This document shows, piece after piece, positions 21,273 through 33,234 of a DNA stretch of 64,000 nucleotides (positions are counted from its first letter, which is position 1; each line of letters opens with the position of its first letter). Where the stretch lies: NCBI GenBank assembly GCA_016801885.1, contig JAFBJY010000326.1, positions 62,001 to 126,000 of the forward strand. The letters are read 5' to 3'. The notes below the pieces were generated by a model. It was not told the DNA's origin, made no database searches, and worked only from the letters and a program-made list of their open reading frames with translations. The DNA is from Toxotes chatareus. Taxonomy: Eukaryota > Chordata > Actinopteri > Toxotidae. The translations under genes and the position numbers were made by a program.

Positions 21273-24200
21273 TAATCAGCTCATGAGTCATTTTAAAATT
21301 CATTCCCGATGTCAGGAGTACTAGCTTTTTCTGGGGCTTTTATTTTCCATGGTCCAGAATAAACTTCAAAGATTAAACTAAGATGCATGAATGAAACTTC
21401 ACTCCATCTCTGTGTTTCTCTGTTAGTGTTGATGAAATCAGTACAGCAGGTGTCTCTGCCTGTTTCTAGTTCTGCTTCCTTCATTGGAGCAGAGCTGTTT
21501 TCATCCTTCATGTCTCCACCTGTCTGATCCTATTAGATCACAACACACCTGCTGAGCTGATCAGCTCTGTAGCCCAGCAGATGGTGAGCTGATGACCCTT
21601 CATGATGGAGAAAATGAACATTTAATCAGCTGATAATAGAAATGAGATTGATTTTTACTTCTGTCAAGGGAATTTATAGAATCTGTTTTGTTTGTGATCA
21701 AACTGAGATTTTATTTATTTTAAAATTCCAGTAAGTGTAAACAGCTTCTGAAGAAATGAAGCTTATACTTTTCCTGTAGTCCTCAGTTTAAATGAAGGAC
21801 ACATCCTCACCTGATATGAAGTCAGGGTTTGTTCTATGGGACAGCCAGAGCGATGGTGTGTGTCCCGTCAGTGTCCAGTAGCTGATCCACAGCTGGACAG
21901 CTGTCCTCCCTCCCAGCCTGTCTTCTGTCAGAGGGCTGGAGCTGCTCTCTTGTGTCCTGTCAGAGTTTGGACCTCAGTCTCTTCTCCAACAGTCTCCCCA
22001 GACAGAGCAGCCACACACAGACTGTCCTCCGTCTTCTGTCCTTCAAACCAGGACAAAGCTCCATGTCTCCTTTAGTCTTCTCACTGTCATTGTCCTGCTG
22101 TCTGCTGTGACAGAGTAACAGAGCTTTAAATAAGATCTGTGATATTTTACTGAAACCATTCTGAACCTTCACTGATTTATTACTTTTATTTCATGCATCC
22201 AGGTAAAGAGATATGTTTTCTTCATCTTGAGTCAAATCATGAATGATTTATTTTCATCTGGTTTACTTTACTTTTCAGAAACTGTGTGAGCATCTGAAAC
22301 ATGAAGAGGAGGCTAGTTGCTTTAATCGCTGCCTTTCTTGATAAGAGTCATTTCTTTGGCACTGACAGGCGTCTGTTGATGTTGCAGGTTCAGTAATTAT
22401 TCATCTTTTTCTCACCCTCCTCCGTTTCCTCCTCTCATCAGTTCTTCTTCTACCACCTGCTTCTTCTTTGCTCTTCTATCTGAACAGTGACAGACGTTAT
22501 TCTCTCAGGTGTGAACCAGTGTGCAGCTGCTTGTGCAGTGAATAATGTAGTGATAAGTCTGATTATGCAGCAGGTAGTCATTCATTCATCAGCCCAGAGG
22601 TTAAATTAGCTGAAACCAGACATTTACTGGTTTGAGTCACATGAACAGAGTTTTGCTTTGGGAAATTTTCAAAAGTCACAAGTTTGTAGTCGATAAAGAT
22701 TCTCTCCATATTCTGACACATCCACTGATTCATTTTATCTGTTTTTCAAAAACCTCTGAAAAGAAGAAAACAAAGGAAAATGTTCTTCACAGCTGATTTT
22801 AGTATTCAAATATACAAACATTGTTTCTCCTTTTTCAAACAGTAAAACAACAGGAACATTGAACTTCTCTTTGTTTGCATAAATCATGATGAATTATCAT
22901 TGATGTTTATTCCTCAGTGCTTGTGCAGATGTTTGAGAAAATGATTTACATTCTGCAAATACATGCTGCATGACTGTGTTTGAACTGGTTTGAAGTCCAG
23001 ACTTAACTGGCTGTGTCATAAACCACAGTGTTTGAAGAAGGATGTGTGCAGAGCTACAAAGCTAAATGACTTAGATTTGTTGGGTATTTGGTTGATTGTC
23101 GACTGTTGGACATGACACAAACCTAACATTTCCTTCAGCATATGAAATGTATTCATTTTTTTTTCTGAAGCTTATGTTTTAGACTGTGTGATCAGTGCCT
23201 TCATTTCTATAAGTATAGTTGTTTTGAACACACTGCAGTGACTCAGTAACTCAAAGAACTTACTGCTTTTCTCAGATGAATAATCAAGTGATCCAACAAA
23301 AAGTCCCTTAGTCATTCATGATAAATGTAAAATGAAGAATCAGCTTTGTTTTCATGGTTTCTTTCACTGACTGAACACTCAGGACAAATATCAGGTAGTT
23401 TTCACAAACTCTGATGAATCACTGTTGGACTGTTTCTCTCCTCCATTGCTCTCTCAGCTCCTTCTTTTCTCTTTGTCCACCCACTTTCTCTTCCTCTCGT
23501 TCCTCTCTTTGTTATTCAGAGACACTTGTATTTTCTATGTGAAGTTTTCAGCTCCTGTCTGTTAGAAGTGTCAGGTAATATTCTGCATTTTTCCACCTTG
23601 GAGTAGAACTGCATTGGAAACAGTTTTCAGCAGCTGGACTGAAGCAGAACCATCATCTCTGTCACTTCCTCCACATTCAATCGTGCTCTCACATGTTTGA
23701 CTTTCTGTCTTTTGTAATCGTTGCTGCTTTGCTCTGATTTTAACATGATGCAGTTCATGTCTGGTGTCTACTGCCCTCAGGTTTAGGATTATATATATGT
23801 TGTACTCAAACACACGCACACAAGGGAAACTCAGAGATTCATGATGTCTTTTAATGTAAAAGTCTACAGCAGCCAGGAATCCAGGATGTGAGGTTAAAAG
23901 ACTGTCTCTTCCTGCTCCAGCCCCCTTCTCCAGGTGTCTCACACACACTCTAGGACACACATGTACATACACTTTTACACAATGTGCAAAAACAAAAGTG
24001 ACATAAAGCAAACAAAAATGAACAGTATGTATATTTAGATTCCCCATAAGACAGATATTGAAAGCATGGAGCTTCATCTAAGCTCTTTATATTATACACA
24101 TAATAAAACACTACAAACCCTTTTTATTTTTTACACATATGAGTGATAGATTGAGACAGATAGATTTGGGGATGATGAGGTTAGGTTAGGTGAAGAGATG

Positions 24201-25110
24201 CAGCACTCTGTATGAGTGCTCCATGGGGCACGGGCATTATGTATTTTAAAATCTTTAAAAATCTTCTTATTTATAATCCTATAGAAAGATTAAAATGACC
24301 CTTTAAAAAGGAAAGTTGTTACAGATAAAGATTTAAATACCTTTTTTCCCCAAAAAAGATGGGTTTAAAAGGACCACAGACACAATGGAAGGTTCACTTA
24401 CTGCAGACGGTGGCAGTGAACATAGACTTTGCAGCTCTCATTCGCCCACTAGGGTGCTGTCTGCAGTAGTGGGGCACAGGGAAGCTTCAAAGTCTTTTCT
24501 AGACCCTGTAAAGTCTGCTGCAGTCAGCAGTGCAGGGTAGTGGGCTCCCCAGCAGTAGGACAGAACATGTCATCAAAAATGCCCTGATAGTTGGAAAAAT
24601 TTAATTCCTATCATTTTTTTATTTTCACCATGAGCATCACAAGGCTTCAGTAAAGACACAGATGTATTTTATATGTCCCTGCTGTTTATGGTGTACGAGC
24701 TATCACAGTTTAAATCCTCCCATCATCTCTGTTCATGACGAGAAGTTCAGAGCTCAGTTTAACGTGGCAGTCTGTGGGAGGTTTGGTCAGTATGGAGGGG
24801 ATAAAAACTGTGGGTCATGTGACAATGAGAGTAACACTGGGTGAGAGAGGACAACTTTCTATACATTGTCATATATTATTTGTCCCTGAAGGTTGGTAAT
24901 TGTGAGAATGAAGAAGTTGAAAGAAGCTTTTAGGGAAAATTTTAATAGATAACAGACAGAGTGTGGGTGATGTCAGGCACTGCAGCTCTGAACATTTCAT
25001 ACAGTACACACCCATTATAAAATCTGAGACAGTGAAAAAAATAAAAATAAAAAATATAAAACTTAAACTGTGATTTCATAAAAAGGTAAAAAGTAGTCTT
25101 GTAAACTCTT
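21273..25110. other. Long gene-poor stretch
   Basis: Only spurious-looking frames are present. The longest (23,571-24,077, minus, 168 codons) has no domain and a biased composition. I see no RNA gene or clear element terminus. Confidence 0.4.
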
Positions 25111-25291
25111 GGTAAAGATAAGATAAGATAAGATAAGATAAGATAAGATAAGATAAACCTTTAATAGCCCCACAATGGGGAAATTACACTGTTACAGCAG
25201 CAAAGAAGACACTCAGAATTTACAAATAGGAAAATACAAATAGGAATATAAGACTCAAAGAAAGAGGACACAGTAGTAGTATAGTATACAC

Positions 25292-25329
<38 letters not shown>

Positions 25330-25448
25330 CTATAAACAGTAAACAGTATGACCAAAGTGACCACGTGCACTGTTGAGCAGTAAGGAAAAAAAAGAAGAAG
25401 AAAGGCTGCACATAAGTGCAGGACAGAGTATGTGTGCAAGTGGTTTGC

Positions 25449-26538
25449 TCAGCACAGCTGGTTGTACAGTCTAACAGCCGCAGGAAGGAAGGACCTTCGA
25501 TAATGCTCCTTCACTGTCTTGGGGTGAAGCAGCCTCTCACTGAAGGAGCTGCTCAGTGCATTCAGTGTGTCCTGCATGGGGTGGGACTCATTCACCATCA
25601 TTGATGATAGCTTTGCTACCATCCTCCTCTCTCCCACCACCTGCACTGGGTCAAGGGAGCAACCCAGGACTGAGCTGGCCTTCCTGATCAGTTTGTCCAT
25701 TCTCTTCCTGTCCGCCGCAGAGATGCTGCTGCTCCAGCAGGCCACACCATAGAAAACGGCTGATGCCACAACAGAGTCAAAGAAGGACCTGAGGAGAGCC
25801 CCCTGCACTCCAAAGGACCTGAGTCTCCTAAGAAGGTAGAGCCTGCTCTGGCCCTTCTTGTATAGGGCATTAGTGTCGTCAGTCCAGTCCAGTTTATTGT
25901 TCAGGTGAATACCCAGGTACCTGTAAGAGTCCACTCTCTCAATGTCCGTTCCCTGGATGTTCACTGGTGTTGGGGGGGTGGCTGCGTCTGCGGAAGTCCA
26001 CCACCAGCTCCTTGGTTTTCCCTGAGTTGATCTGGAGGTGATTCCGCCGACACCAGTCCACGAAATCCTGGATCAGTTCTCTGTACTTCCTGTCATCGTC
26101 GTCTGTGATGAGGCCGACGATGGCAGAGTCATCGAGAACTTCTGCAGGTGGCAGTTGGTTGTCCTGTACATGAAGTCTGCCGTGTACAGGGTGAACAAGA
26201 AAGGAGCCAAGACTGTTCCCTGTGGAGCCCCTGTACTGCTGACCACCATGTCAGACTCATGAGTCCTTTGTCCTCACATACTGTGGGCGGTTGGTGAGGT
26301 AGTCCAGTATCCAGGCCGAAATGTGGTGATCCACTCCCGTGTGCTCCAGCTTGTCCCTCAGGAGCAGCGGCTGTATGGTATTAAAGGCACTGGAGAAATC
26401 GAAAACGTGATCCTCACAGTGCTGCCCGGGCTTCTCCAGGTGAGAGAGAGCTCTGTGGAGAGCTCAGGAGGAAGATGACAGCGTCCTCCACTCCAATACC
26501 AGGCTGGTAGACAAACTGCAATGGGTCCATCGGCGGCC
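25449..26538 (-). pseudogene. L2-type LINE: RT palm/thumb and C-terminus, frameshifted
   Basis: Pieces in several frames give FNTIQPLLLRDKLEHTGV, GAPQGTVLAPFLFTLY, the catalytic FSDDSAIVGLI and LQINSGKTKELVVDFRR. The longest frame (25,964-25,449) gives VDSYRYLGIHLNNKLDW, YKKGQSRLYLLRRLRSFGV and the terminal TVKEHYRRSFLPAAVRLYN. The order and FSDD-type catalytic box fit the L2/CR1 group. At least two frameshifts lie between 26,540 and 25,964. Confidence 0.85.
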
Positions 26539-27805
26539 TCACCAGGGGCGGAGATGGGAGAGTACTAGTCGCTCCAGTGTCTTCATCAGGTGTGATGTAA
26601 GTGCCACAGGCCTATAGTTATTGAAGAGGTGGTTCGGGTGCGCTGTCTTAGGCACCGGTACCACACAGGATGTTTTCCACAGCTGTGGAACTCTTCCCAA
26701 CTTCAGGCTGAGGTTGAAGACATGCCCCGCAATCCCACAGAGCTGGTCTGCACAGGATTTGAGGAGCCTGGAGCTGATTCCATCCGGACACGTAGCCTTC
26801 CTCACGCTGATCCTTCTGAGCTCCCTTCTCACCTGGTCTGTAGAGAGGGACAGATTGGAACATGGGGACTGGGTGACTGAAGTCATGAGGGAAGGGGGGG
26901 GGGGGGGCTGAGCGGGTTGGAATAGAAGTAGGGGCAGTGTGGGGTAGTTGTGAGCTGGGTTCTGCAGGAGGGGGGGTGGGGCAGTGTCCTGGAGGAGCAA
27001 AGGCAGTGGGGGGTGATTGTGAGCTGAGACCTGCAGGAGGGGGGATGGAGCAGTAACCTGGAGGTGCCGACAAGGGGGGCTGCAGCAGAGACAACTGGAG
27101 GGAGGGAGGGTTGGGTGACTGGTCAAACCTGTTGAAAAACAAGTTCAGGTCGTTCACCCACTTCTGATCCCCCACAGTCTGAGAGTCTGGTTCCCTGTGC
27201 TCTGAGATGGTTTTAAGGTCCCTCCAGACTCCACAGATGTTGTTCCTCTGAAGCTGGTCCTCCATCTTCTTTTTGTAGCTACTCTTCCCTTCTCTGATCT
27301 TCCTCCTCAGCTCTCTCTGCACTTCCTTCAGTTGCTCCCTGTCGCCTGACCTAAAGGCTCTCTTCTTCTCCTTCAGGAGAGCCTTTATGTCAGCGTTTAT
27401 CCATGGTTTGTTGTTTGGAAAACACCGTACAGTCCTGGTGGGTACAGTGTTGTCCACACAAAAATTAATGTAGTCCGTTATGCAGTGAGTCAGGCTGTCA
27501 ATGTCCTCCCCGTGAGGGTCACAGAGTTTGTCCCACACAGTGGTTTCAAAGCAGTCCCTCAGAGCCTCCTCAGACTCAGGGGACCATCTTCTTATGTGCG
27601 GGGTCACAGCTGGTTGCCTGTGCACAAGTGGTTTGTACACAGGCAGGAGGTGCACCAGGTTGTGATCGGATCTGCCCAGAGGAGGAAGTGGTGATGATGA
27701 GCATGCCTCCTTAGTGTTGGCATAGAATAAGTCCAGTGTCCTATCTTCTCTGGTGTGACAGGTAACATACTGTGAGAAAGTGGTCAGAGTGGACGATGGA
27801 GACAC
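26539..27805 (-). pseudogene. L2-type LINE: endonuclease end, linker and RT N-terminus
   Basis: Two overlapping frames cover this part. The first (27,805-26,648) contains the endonuclease end RTLDLFYANTKEA, then GRSDHNLVHLLP, and a linker with KPWINADIKALLKEKKRAF. It then runs through a Pro-rich minisatellite-like stretch at about 27,060-26,890. The second (27,126-26,539) carries RT finger motifs KATCPDGISSRLLKSCADQL, WKTSCVVPVPKT and NNYRPVALTSHLMKTLERLV. A frameshift in the Pro-rich stretch separates them. Confidence 0.8.
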
Positions 27806-28508
27806 ATGGTTGAAGTCCCCCGAGATAAGGAAAAGGGCATGAGGGTGCTGTGTCTGCAGTCTGCTGACTGCTGAGTGAAGGACATCAAGGGCCGTATCGC
27901 CATTTGCAGAAGGGGGGGGGCATACACCGCAATAATAACAACATGCGAGAATTCCCTCTGTAAATAATATGGCCTCATGCTAATAGCTAGCAGCTCAATG
28001 TCTTTACAGCAGAGTTGTTCTTTAACAGTGATGTGCCCAGGGTTACACCACCTGTTGTTTACAAACACAGCTAGCCCTCCACCCTTCGTCTTACCGCTCT
28101 CCACTGTCCTGTCCAACCGCACCAACAGAAATCCATCCAGTGCTATGTTGGAGTCCGGAGTTAGCGCGTTCAGCCATGTCTCCGTAAACATCATGATGCT
28201 GCTCTCTCGGTATTCCCTCTGGTGCAGGGTCAGCGCCGCCAGCTCATCCATCTTGTTGGGAAGAGATCTCACGTTCCCCATGACTACAGACGGAAGAACC
28301 GGTCTGTATCTTCTCCTCCTAGCCTGGCGCAGAACTCCGGCACGACATCCCCGTCTCCTCCTTCTCAGTTCACGGGGGACGTCAGGTCTCTCCTGGGGCA
28401 GTACCGCTGAGTTACGAAGCCATGGCCGCAATCTTCGGACAAAAACACGGACGGCGAAAGTAATAAAAGAACAAAGACCAGGGCAAAAACTGCGACTTTG
28501 GTCCTCAT
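27784..28508 (-). pseudogene. L2-type LINE: N-terminal region and endonuclease, frameshifted
   Basis: The ATG at 28,508 opens a short hydrophobic, signal-peptide-like frame (MRTKVAVFALVFVLLLLSP) that stops early. The endonuclease is in a second frame from about 28,431: an Arg-rich stretch, then GNVRSLPNKMDELAAL (motif NVRSL..K), FTETWLN, KGGGLAVFVNN and VVIIAVYAPP. This is an APE-type exonuclease/endonuclease/phosphatase fold. The frame is lost near 27,800, before the last catalytic motifs; SDHNLVHL, the SDH box, continues in the next frame at about 27,700. Confidence 0.8.
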
Positions 28509-28692
28509 AGTGCAGTTAAGGTAAAGAGAAAGATTTAACTAATAGATAAAAAACTATTAAAAAACTAATAAGAGCTAAGAAAAGGGGAAAAAGCTCAACG
28601 GTGAGCAGGAGCTGCTGTAACTTGCGGCCACTCGGGGGCAGCGCAAGTTTAAAGGTAAAGTCTTGTGACTTATTTCAGGTTTCAACCATGTT

Positions 28693-28720
28693 TTTATGTG
28701 AAATATATATTTCACATAAA
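28693..28720. repeat. 28-bp perfect palindrome
   Basis: TTTATGTGAAATAT followed immediately by ATATTTCACATAAA, with no spacer. It lies between the L2 insertion and the degenerate B30.2 exon. It could form a cruciform or be a MITE remnant; no function is evident. Confidence 0.8.
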
Positions 28721-28969
28721 TTATAACGTATATAAACATGTATAACTAAGCAATCAGGCTGTCAAACTACTTTTTGATGTCGTTTGCCTGTTTTTTCTCA
28801 AAGTTGCAGGAAGCTGGAATCTGTACAGAAGAAGTGGAATAAGCAGAATAAGACGTATGGTGAATAATAATATATGTATCGTCAGGCTCTGCACTAAAAA
28901 AATAATGTGCAAATTAGCACACTAGGGATGATGGTGGACTTGACAGTGGAGCTGTTCTCAGAGCAGTTC

Positions 28970-29199
28970 AGACTGCAGCACTGAGAGTCTTCTCCACTTC
29001 TTCTGGTTCCTCTGTCAGTCACTGCTGGATGAAGCTCTCCTCTCCACTCTACCTCCCAGTAACATGGACCAATCAGAACCTCTCTACACACAAGCTGCTG
29101 CTGCTTCAACCTCTCTGGATCATCAGGACACAGCTCGTCCTCTCTCAACACACACACCGTCCTCTTCACTCTCTCATTTAGACAGATCACTACCTCCAG
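28970..29199 (-). pseudogene. NLR gene 1, degenerate B30.2 (PRY-SPRY) exon
   Basis: After acceptor CTCAACAG, a PRY-like start (CLNERVKRTVCVLREDELCP, then DDPERLKQQQLVCREVLIGP) is followed by CYWEVEWRGELHPAVTDRGT and CSLNCSEN. It then runs into non-homologous sequence and a stop at 28,894. The first conserved strands are altered and the C-terminal half of SPRY (the DYPAG.LSFY / LYPGF part) is missing, so the domain cannot fold normally. Compare the intact copy at 61.1 kb. Confidence 0.8.
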
Positions 29200-30214
29200 C
29201 TGTTGAGAGAAGAAGACAGACAACAGAGGTGATAAATCAGTGTTTACAGAGACTCACTTCATCAGCTGTCAGTCACTGATGCAGCACATCCAGTATAAAG
29301 AGCAGCAGGGACTTCAGTCCTGTTCAGAGCAGAAGTGGAGCAGCTGTGTAGTGTAGCAGCTTCCTCTCAGCTCTCATGTTAACGTATTGGAGTGAAGACA
29401 CTGAGCTGGAAGCTCACACACCTGCAGAGACTTTTAGCATCAAGTCTGTTTCCTCTGAACATTTCACTCAAGTCCACAGTGGAAATAAACTGCTGAGTCA
29501 TGAAGCTTCATTACTGCACAAACAGTTTAGTGATGGATTCACTGCTGTTACATGTCAACTCATGTTCCATTTAAAGAAAGAGTCTCTGTGTGTTGATGAA
29601 CATCTGATCTGCTTCTGAAATATCAGCTGACAAATAAACATGGAGGCTGTCACTGAAAGTATCTGACAGATGGACAGAGATACAGATGTGATCGCTGGAC
29701 TTCAGCAGAGGTTCTGCTCTGTATCAGACCACATGCTGACAAAATGTCATGATGCTTCTCTGAAATCAGAGCCAGTGATTTGCAGGCTGCAGTCAGACTG
29801 ATCTCAGAGCTGTGACAAAGATCAAACTCATCAGTTCTTTAATGTTGAAATGAGACAACAAACAGTCTCAGATTAGATGTGATGGTAGGACAGTTGGACC
29901 AATGAGGACAACTGTCTCTACACATCCTGTGAGGCTGTCAGCTGTGATCCAGCTTTATTTCCTGTTGACATGAACACAACAACAGATCACAATTAGCTTG
30001 TGGCTGCTGTGATTGGCTGACTGTCCTCTGTGTCTCTGTCTTTCTGTCCCATCCTGAGGCCTGTCCCCGTTCTCCTCTCACAGCTTCAATGAGGAAAGCA
30101 GCCACTGAGAAGGTTGGAGGTTTACAGGAGACACTGGATCTTTGCTTTGATACAAACTGTGTTTAGGACAATACTGATGAAAGCAGCATGGACTGACTCC
30201 AACCCTCTACTGAC
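29200..30214. other. NLR gene 1 intron; nothing else seen
   Basis: Intronic between LRR exon 5 and the B30.2 remnant. No element or extra exon is recognised. Confidence 0.5.
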
Positions 30215-30388
30215 CTCAGAGTCTGCAGTCTATAGTCTGGACTCTGCACAAGATCAGACAGATCCTTCACTCCTGAATCCTGCAGCTTGTTGTAACTCAG
30301 GCCCAGGTGTCTCAGATGGGAGGGGTTGGACTTCAGAGCTGAGACCAGAGAAGCACAGCTGATCTCTGACAAACTGCAGTGACTCAAC
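30215..30388 (-). CDS. NLR gene 1, LRR exon 5
   Basis: 174 nt, with SHCSLSEISCASLVSALKSN, LRHLGLSYNKLQDSGVKDLS and a divergent DLVQSPDYRLQTLR end. Splice sites are intact. It is the last LRR exon before the B30.2 remnant. Changes at LRR consensus positions (Gly for Asp in LxLS, YRLQ for CGLE) suggest relaxed constraint or adaptation. Confidence 0.75.
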
Positions 30389-30689
30389 CTGAATAAAGAA
30401 TAAAAGATGTGAGTTTAGGAGACAAAGTTCCTGCTTGGAAGCGTTGAGTGTTTCATCATCTGTTCAGAGCTGAAGAAGGTTGAGAATGTACAAGTTTGGA
30501 AAATGGAAACTCCAAACACCTGAACCAACAGGATGCAGCTTAAAAACAGTCAGATACTAAAAGTCAAACACAGCTCTCATTAATATTAATGACAACATGC
30601 TGCTGCTTCAATAAAGACAGTGACTTCAGCTCAGTAGCTTTGTTGTCCCCAGTGTCTGCTGCTTGACCTTGTTCTTATGAACAGTCAAC

Positions 30690-31108
30690 TTAGAAATTTA
30701 AAGGATGGAAGCAACCTGACGCTCACTGTATCCCTCTGCCAGTAAAGCCAGAATTTTCCTCTTTTTTTCTCTCTTTTCCTCAAACAAAACTTTTCTTTTC
30801 AACTGTTTTGGCATGGTCAATAGTTATTTTTTTGATTGCTATTACTTTTGAGGTACTACCAGCACTGTTTGTGCCATCCATCCAGTCCTATTGCAAGAGC
30901 ATAGTGATGACCACAGCAGTGGTTTTTATACTTTTCCGCATTAAATAGGATTTGGTTCAGGTGATCACCTAATCAGTACCTCATTAAGCAGACTGAGGTG
31001 TGCTTGTGTTGGAATTCAACATACACAGGAATGGAATGGCTGTCATACCTGTAGAGATATTGATTTCAGAAGAATTTGCAGTGGTCTCTCAATTTTTTCC
31101 AGAGCTGT
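30690..31108 (-). mobile_element. Tc1-type transposon fragment in NLR intron
   Basis: The right end, GTCTCTCAATTTTTTCCAGAG then CTG|TA, is a terminal repeat familiar from Tc1-like elements (CAGCTCTGGAAAAAATT... in the other strand). A minus-strand ATG at 30,814 opens MPKQLKRKVLFEEKREKKRK and then ILALLAEGYSERQVASIL before a stop; this is the N-terminal helix-turn-helix of a Tc1-like transposase. The left part is missing. It interrupts the duplicated intron block, so it inserted after the LRR amplification or only in this unit. Confidence 0.75.
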
Positions 31109-31439
31109 ATCTGAGTCACTTTGACTTTAGTCTCATCACTTTCTAGTCGTGTTGGAAGAAGAAAATACTGAATATATATTTGTTGATGTGAGTGTGGAAA
31201 AAACTTGGATGTGATTTAAAGAGTGAAGCTTTTTTCTTGTTAAATGAAGCTTTGAAATCTGTAGCTCAACGATGCTCTGCCACAGTCAGTGGACTAAACC
31301 ACAGAAGAAGAAAACAGACTTTACCATGAAGATCCTCAGTGTGGATCAGTATAATATCAGTGTGATGTCTGCACTTTACTGTCAGCACAACTTTCACATC
31401 ATATTCATCTCAGCACACAAGTAAACAATGGAGTCTGAC

Positions 31440-31615
31440 CTCAGAGTCTCCAGTCCACAGTCTGGACTCTGCAGAAAACCACACAGATGATTCAGTCCTG
31501 AATCCTGCAGGTCCCAGTTTCCACTCAGGTCCAGGTGTCTCAGATGGGAGGGTTGGACTTCAGAGCTGAGGCCAGAGAAGCACAGCTGATCTCTGACAAA
31601 CTGCAGCCCCTCAAC
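31440..31615 (-). pseudogene. NLR gene 1, LRR exon 4 (frameshifted)
   Basis: Close paralogue of exons 2, 3 and 5, but 176 nt. It has a 3-nt insertion (CCCAGTTTCCACTCAGG where the paralogue has AGCTGTTACTCAGG) and lacks one base in the C/G run (GGGAGGGTTGG versus GGGAGGGGTTGG). The frame after NPSHL-equivalent codons is lost. The bases after the acceptor are also altered (GAGGGGCTGCAG versus GAGTCACTGCAG). Skipping this 174-nt-class exon would restore the frame. Confidence 0.8.
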
Positions 31616-32249
31616 CTGAATAAAGAATAAAAGATGTGAGTTTAGGAGACAAAGTTCCTGCTTGAAAGCGTTGAGTGTTTCATCATCTGTTCAGAGCTGA
31701 AGAAGGTTGAGAATGTACAAGTTTGGAAAATGGAAACTCCAAACACCTGAACCAACAGGATGCAGCTTAAAAACAGTCAGATACTAAAAGTCAAACACAG
31801 CTCTCATTAACTTCAGTCACTATAAACATCACAGATCATAAAGCAAAGAGTGAAGAAACATTTCTTTCTGTCTTAATGTGGAATATTTGCTTTGTATGTG
31901 AAGAAATATAAAAGTCAACTGAAGGTGAAGATGAAATTGTTCCAAAGTAAAGAGTCAATTAGCAAGTGTTGGATTTTCAATCTTCATTCAATGAGTTTGA
32001 AATATGAAGCTGAACAAGATGCTCAGTGTGGATCAGCATCAAATCTCTGAGCTCAAATCTCCTTCAAAAAGTCCCACATTCACACTCAGGTTTAACAGTT
32101 TGGAAGAAAGTTTTCAAAGTGTTCACTAAGGTTTCAAATGAAATCTTTCATATTGTGTGAAATCATAGTTTGAGCCTTTGATGTTTTGAGTGTGACTGAA
32201 GTTTGTGTTGAGAGTTTGAGAAGCTGCAGACATTCAGCACATGTGCAGT

Positions 32250-32990
32250 GTGTTGAATGAGACATTTCATCACATTCCAGTCATGTGTCTTTGGTCCAAA
32301 GCAAGTTGAGCTTCATCCAACACTCTCTGCTCACACATTTGAATCTGCTGTTCCAGCATTGCATTCTGGGATTCCTGGCCCCACCTTCCTGGTGGGTGTC
32401 AGCTTAGGGGGGTCTGTGTCCCACAGTTTGTGTCCCTGTGACAAAGACACAGTGGGACGTTGACACCCAGTGGGCTCAGTGATTGGTCGGCTGTGTGGAG
32501 CTGAGAAAGGAGCCAGGGTTTGAACTTCTCTCTCTGCTCTGTTTTCATTGGTTCCACAAATATTTGTGTCCCTGTTCAGCTCAGCAGCTGAGTGTAGCTC
32601 TATGAATGTCTTCAGGAGACACTGTGTGAAAATGTCCTCTCCGTATTTAAACCATGGTCACGTGTCCTCTCTGTGACAGCAGGCTTTTCACTGTGCCTGT
32701 GAGTGAGGCCATTGGGAGCAGCTATGAACACTTGTGCCTTCAGACCTGCTCACACGTGTTGTACAGATCAGTTCTTGTCAAACATCCTGATCTCAATGAG
32801 ACTTTGTGAATAACACAAGCTCAACTCAGTCAAACTGCTGACACTGTCAATGTGGACTGTAAGAGTCAGAATCCAAATCATTTTCAAAGCTTTAAAAATC
32901 ACTGTGAAAATCAGAGTCAGCACTTTCACAACTTCCTTTCAACCATTTCACACTTTGAATGTTAAAAATTCTGAAGGAGATTTGACCTAA
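32250..32990. other. NLR gene 1 intron with an imperfect hairpin
   Basis: No exon is seen. Around 32,394-32,468, GGTGTCAGC...GTTGACACC encloses GTCCCACAG...ACAGTGGGAC, an imperfect nested inverted repeat. Confidence 0.5.
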
Positions 32991-33060
32991 TAAATACTGA
33001 ATAAAGCACAACTTTCACATCATATTCATCTCAGCACACAAGTAAACAATGGAGTCTGAC

Positions 33061-33234
33061 CTCAGAGTCTCCAGTCCACAGTCTGGACTCTGCAGAAAAC
33101 CACACAGATCCTTCAGGTCTGAATCCTGCAGGTTGTTTCCTCTCAGGTCCAGGTCTCTCAGATGGGAGGGGTTGGACTTCAGAGCTGAGGCCAGAGAAGC
33201 ACAGCTGATCTCTGACAAACTGCAGTGACTCAAC
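33061..33234 (-). CDS. NLR gene 1, LRR exon 3
   Basis: 174 nt, with SHCSLSEISCASLASALKSN, LRDLDLRGNNLQDSDLKDLC and GFLQSPDCGLETLR. Intact splice sites. The adjacent intron (33,236-33,420) is nearly the same as those beside exons 4 and 5, showing exon-plus-intron duplication. Confidence 0.8.

Larger units (their letters stand above)
25118..28653 (-). mobile_element. Full-length L2-type LINE (about 3.5 kb) with 7-bp TSD
   Basis: The minus-strand element is flanked by GGTAAAG at 25,111-25,117 and again at 28,654-28,660. The 3' end (left) has a (TTATC)n tail read on the minus strand, preceded by TAATTTCCCCATTGTGGGG, typical of fish L2-like LINEs. An (AAT)n tract at about 25,292-25,326 lies in the 3' UTR. 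The 5' end is in GC-rich CTTGCGCTGCCCCCGAGTGG. Endonuclease and RT are both present, but in separate frames, so it is full length yet inactive. Confidence 0.85.

Noticed and set aside
23571..24077. 168-codon minus-strand ORF
   Set aside because: No domain or splice context and a composition like random AT-rich translation; it spans no conserved duplicate that could test it.
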